Shown one piece after another: positions 62,350-64,000 of a stretch of 64,000 bases of DNA; position 1 is the first letter of the stretch, and each line of letters opens with the position of its first letter. The notes under the pieces were generated by a model. It was given only the letters and a program-made list of their open reading frames with translations, was not told where the DNA came from and did not search any database. The stretch spans positions 63,053,666 to 63,117,665 of the forward strand of contig NC_052018.1 of NCBI RefSeq assembly GCF_015832195.1, written 5' to 3'. The DNA comes from Motacilla alba alba (Eukaryota; Chordata; Aves; Passeriformes; Motacillidae). The position numbers and the translations under genes were made by a program.

Positions 62350-63631
62350 TTATCTTTGGGGAATGAAATGGTGCTGCCCTGTCTGTTACACCTTTTGTCT
62401 GACTTTGAATTCATGAGAAACATTATCTCTTTTCAGATAATTTTTAAGTTGGCAGTTTGCTGTACTAGAATGCAGTATATGACTGTTTTACCTCTTTCTC
62501 TACAATAATTTGCACTCTGAAAGAAGAAGAGGTGTAGAAAGAGCCTGTAAGACAGGACATGGAAATGTCATACCATGCTTAAAACCTTAGTTAGCACCAC
62601 TGTGTACTTCATTTAAAATCTGACAATCCCCATTCTCGCATCGCACTTAATTTAAATCTGACATTCCAGTTACCTGGAGCAAGTGCTTTGATGAAGAGAA
62701 ACTTGGAGGGTAATCCACCAGGACACATTAAACTGTTACAAGTCATAAAACATCTGCACCCAATGGCAAGCTATAAAGCTGAATGGATAAAGCTATTAAA
62801 TGCATAGCATTGCTGGGTTGAATTCTTCCCCCTGTGAGCACACTCAGCTGGTTCACACACAAACAGTTTTCTCATGATTGTACCATGAGCAGCTCATATG
62901 ATTATGATTTTCACTTCGGAAGTTTGCTAGCAAGAGCTGAGTTAGGAGAAATTTGCATGCTTCTAGTGAGCACAAAACAGAGAGCATATGAGATTCCTCC
63001 AGTATTTACTCAGCATATGATTTGACATGTCTTTTCCCATCACATCTGCTGTACAACTTTATATAATGATGAAAACACCAAGAATTAGCTAAAATGAAAT
63101 AATAGTCAAGTAGAATGGAAAAAGCCACCAATGCAAGAAAATTGTATATTTTAGAAAGCTGCTGTATGTCTGTGTATTGACCGTGTTTATTCCATTTCTT
63201 CTTCTGGGCAGGGAAATTATCAGGGGGAAAGTGGTGACACCCAGTTCCAGCTCTGCTCTAAAGTTCAGCAGAGTTACCAGAAACCTGCATGGAGTCAAGA
63301 AAAGCTCCTACACATATCCTGGTTAGCAAAGAACAGGTAGAACCCACCGTGAAAGGGTTCTGCCCTCTTTGTATCCAAACACCCTTGCCGGCTGAGATTA
63401 AATAGTGGTTGGCATAGGTTTCATGAAGTCACACACCCAAACATGACTCCAAGGGACCATATTTAGTTTTGCAAGGGGCAGCTGAAAGCAGTACTCATAG
63501 GGATTGAAGCAGTAGCATTATCTGTATGGATTCACAGAGTCCTACTGATTTTGTCCAAGAGAGATGATCTTGTTTTTAATCCACTCATCTCTTCCTAGCA
63601 CTGCCACTCAACAGAGAATCCATTCAGTGGA
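62350..63631. other. Unique non-coding DNA
   Basis: No gene or repeat recognised. Confidence 0.6.
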
Positions 63632-63718
63632 AATCACTCAGTAAAATCTCAAAAATCTCTTCCTTGTCCAACAATAATCACTCAGTAAAATCTCAATAAT
63701 CTCTTCCTTGTCCAACAA
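63632..63718 (+). repeat. 44-bp tandem duplication
   Basis: Two adjacent copies, 63632-63675 and 63676-63718, begin AATCACTCAGTAAAATCTCA and end CTTCCTTGTCCAACAA. They differ at one or two positions. The near identity indicates a recent local duplication. Confidence 0.95.
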
Positions 63719-64000
63719 CCACCTTGTGGTTCTTCCATAAGGTGAAGAACTTCCATATTCTTCTTCCATATTTTCCATGTATGGACTGACATTTTCAACA
63801 CTGGAAACAGCTTCATGCCACTACAGGGTCCACAGAGTCTAGCCTAGATAAGAACCGAGATTTCTACTTCCCTGAGATCTTAATCTTTTTTCCACTCAGA
63901 AATAGAATAGCAAAAAAAAAAAGTCTATTTCTTGCCAGATATTCTCAAAATACAATCTTGGTAAATCAACAGAAATTCTGTTTTCATAAGTCAAAATTCC
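63719..64000. other. Unique DNA to window end
   Basis: No gene recognised. A TTCCATATT word occurs twice near 63751-63774 and an A run lies at about 63912-63922. Confidence 0.6.

Noticed and set aside
1..64000. Bacterial operons, CRISPR arrays, phage or insertion sequences
   Set aside because: No long coding frames, no ribosome-binding pattern, no regularly spaced repeats; CR1 elements show vertebrate DNA.
1..64000. Endogenous retrovirus or LTR pair
   Set aside because: No long direct repeats flanking an internal region, no primer-binding-site motif and no gag, pol or env similarity seen.

Overview
This window looks like non-coding vertebrate nuclear DNA, almost certainly from a bird. The base composition is moderately AT-rich with few CpGs, stop codons are dense in all six frames, and the longest open frame is about 160 codons. 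There are no bacterial features. Two well-preserved CR1 LINE 3' fragments (29.1-29.4 kb, minus; 44.9-45.5 kb, plus) have the avian CR1 layout, and the second ends in the 8-bp terminal repeat typical of CR1 instead of a poly-A tail. No Alu, L1 or other mammal-type repeats are visible. The 45-kb copy resembles CR1 subfamilies I associate with Neoaves, including songbirds; that is a recollection and not a search result.

I find no protein-coding gene, rRNA, tRNA or other known RNA gene that I can support. Every open frame I read lacks a recognisable domain, and several are only low-complexity repeats read through. The window is best described as intergenic DNA or the interior of a very long intron.

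Layout. 1-8.7 kb is unique AT-rich DNA with one exon-like minus-strand segment (4,953-5,009). At 8.76-8.84 kb lies a tiny, very CpG-dense patch with a GC hairpin. 10.2-13.0 kb carries a nested inverted/direct repeat, a 40-bp alternating purine-pyrimidine tract and a TA-rich microsatellite. 16.2-16.5 kb has a polypyrimidine tract followed by an AT-rich stretch. 18.7-19.7 kb has an exon-like minus-strand microexon pattern and a dense group of binding-site matches (YY1, RFX X-box, AP-1, CCAAT). 21.7-26 kb has two strongly decayed, ancient CR1-type remnants. The younger CR1 is at 29.1 kb and a MIR SINE remnant is at 35.2 kb. 41.4-41.7 kb has G-runs and homeodomain-type cores. At 44.3-46.2 kb a perfect pentanucleotide array is followed by the second CR1 and then by a 24-nt microexon-like pattern and another consensus donor. 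Near 46.9 kb is a faint L2/MIR-like remnant. 50-53 kb has a small tandem repeat, a G-quadruplex motif and an A-rich tandem duplication. 55.9-56.3 kb is the only longer CpG-rich stretch and the best promoter candidate. 57-64 kb holds simple repeats, a near-perfect recursive-splice-site motif (61.35 kb), a CTCF-like motif (62.3 kb) and a 44-bp tandem duplication (63.6 kb).

The most interesting possibility is that the window lies inside a long transcribed intron. Five of the seven consensus AG|GTRAGT donors I noticed by eye are on the plus strand between 45 and 62 kb, and one is fused to a polypyrimidine-AG acceptor. This is inference from short motifs and needs RNA evidence.
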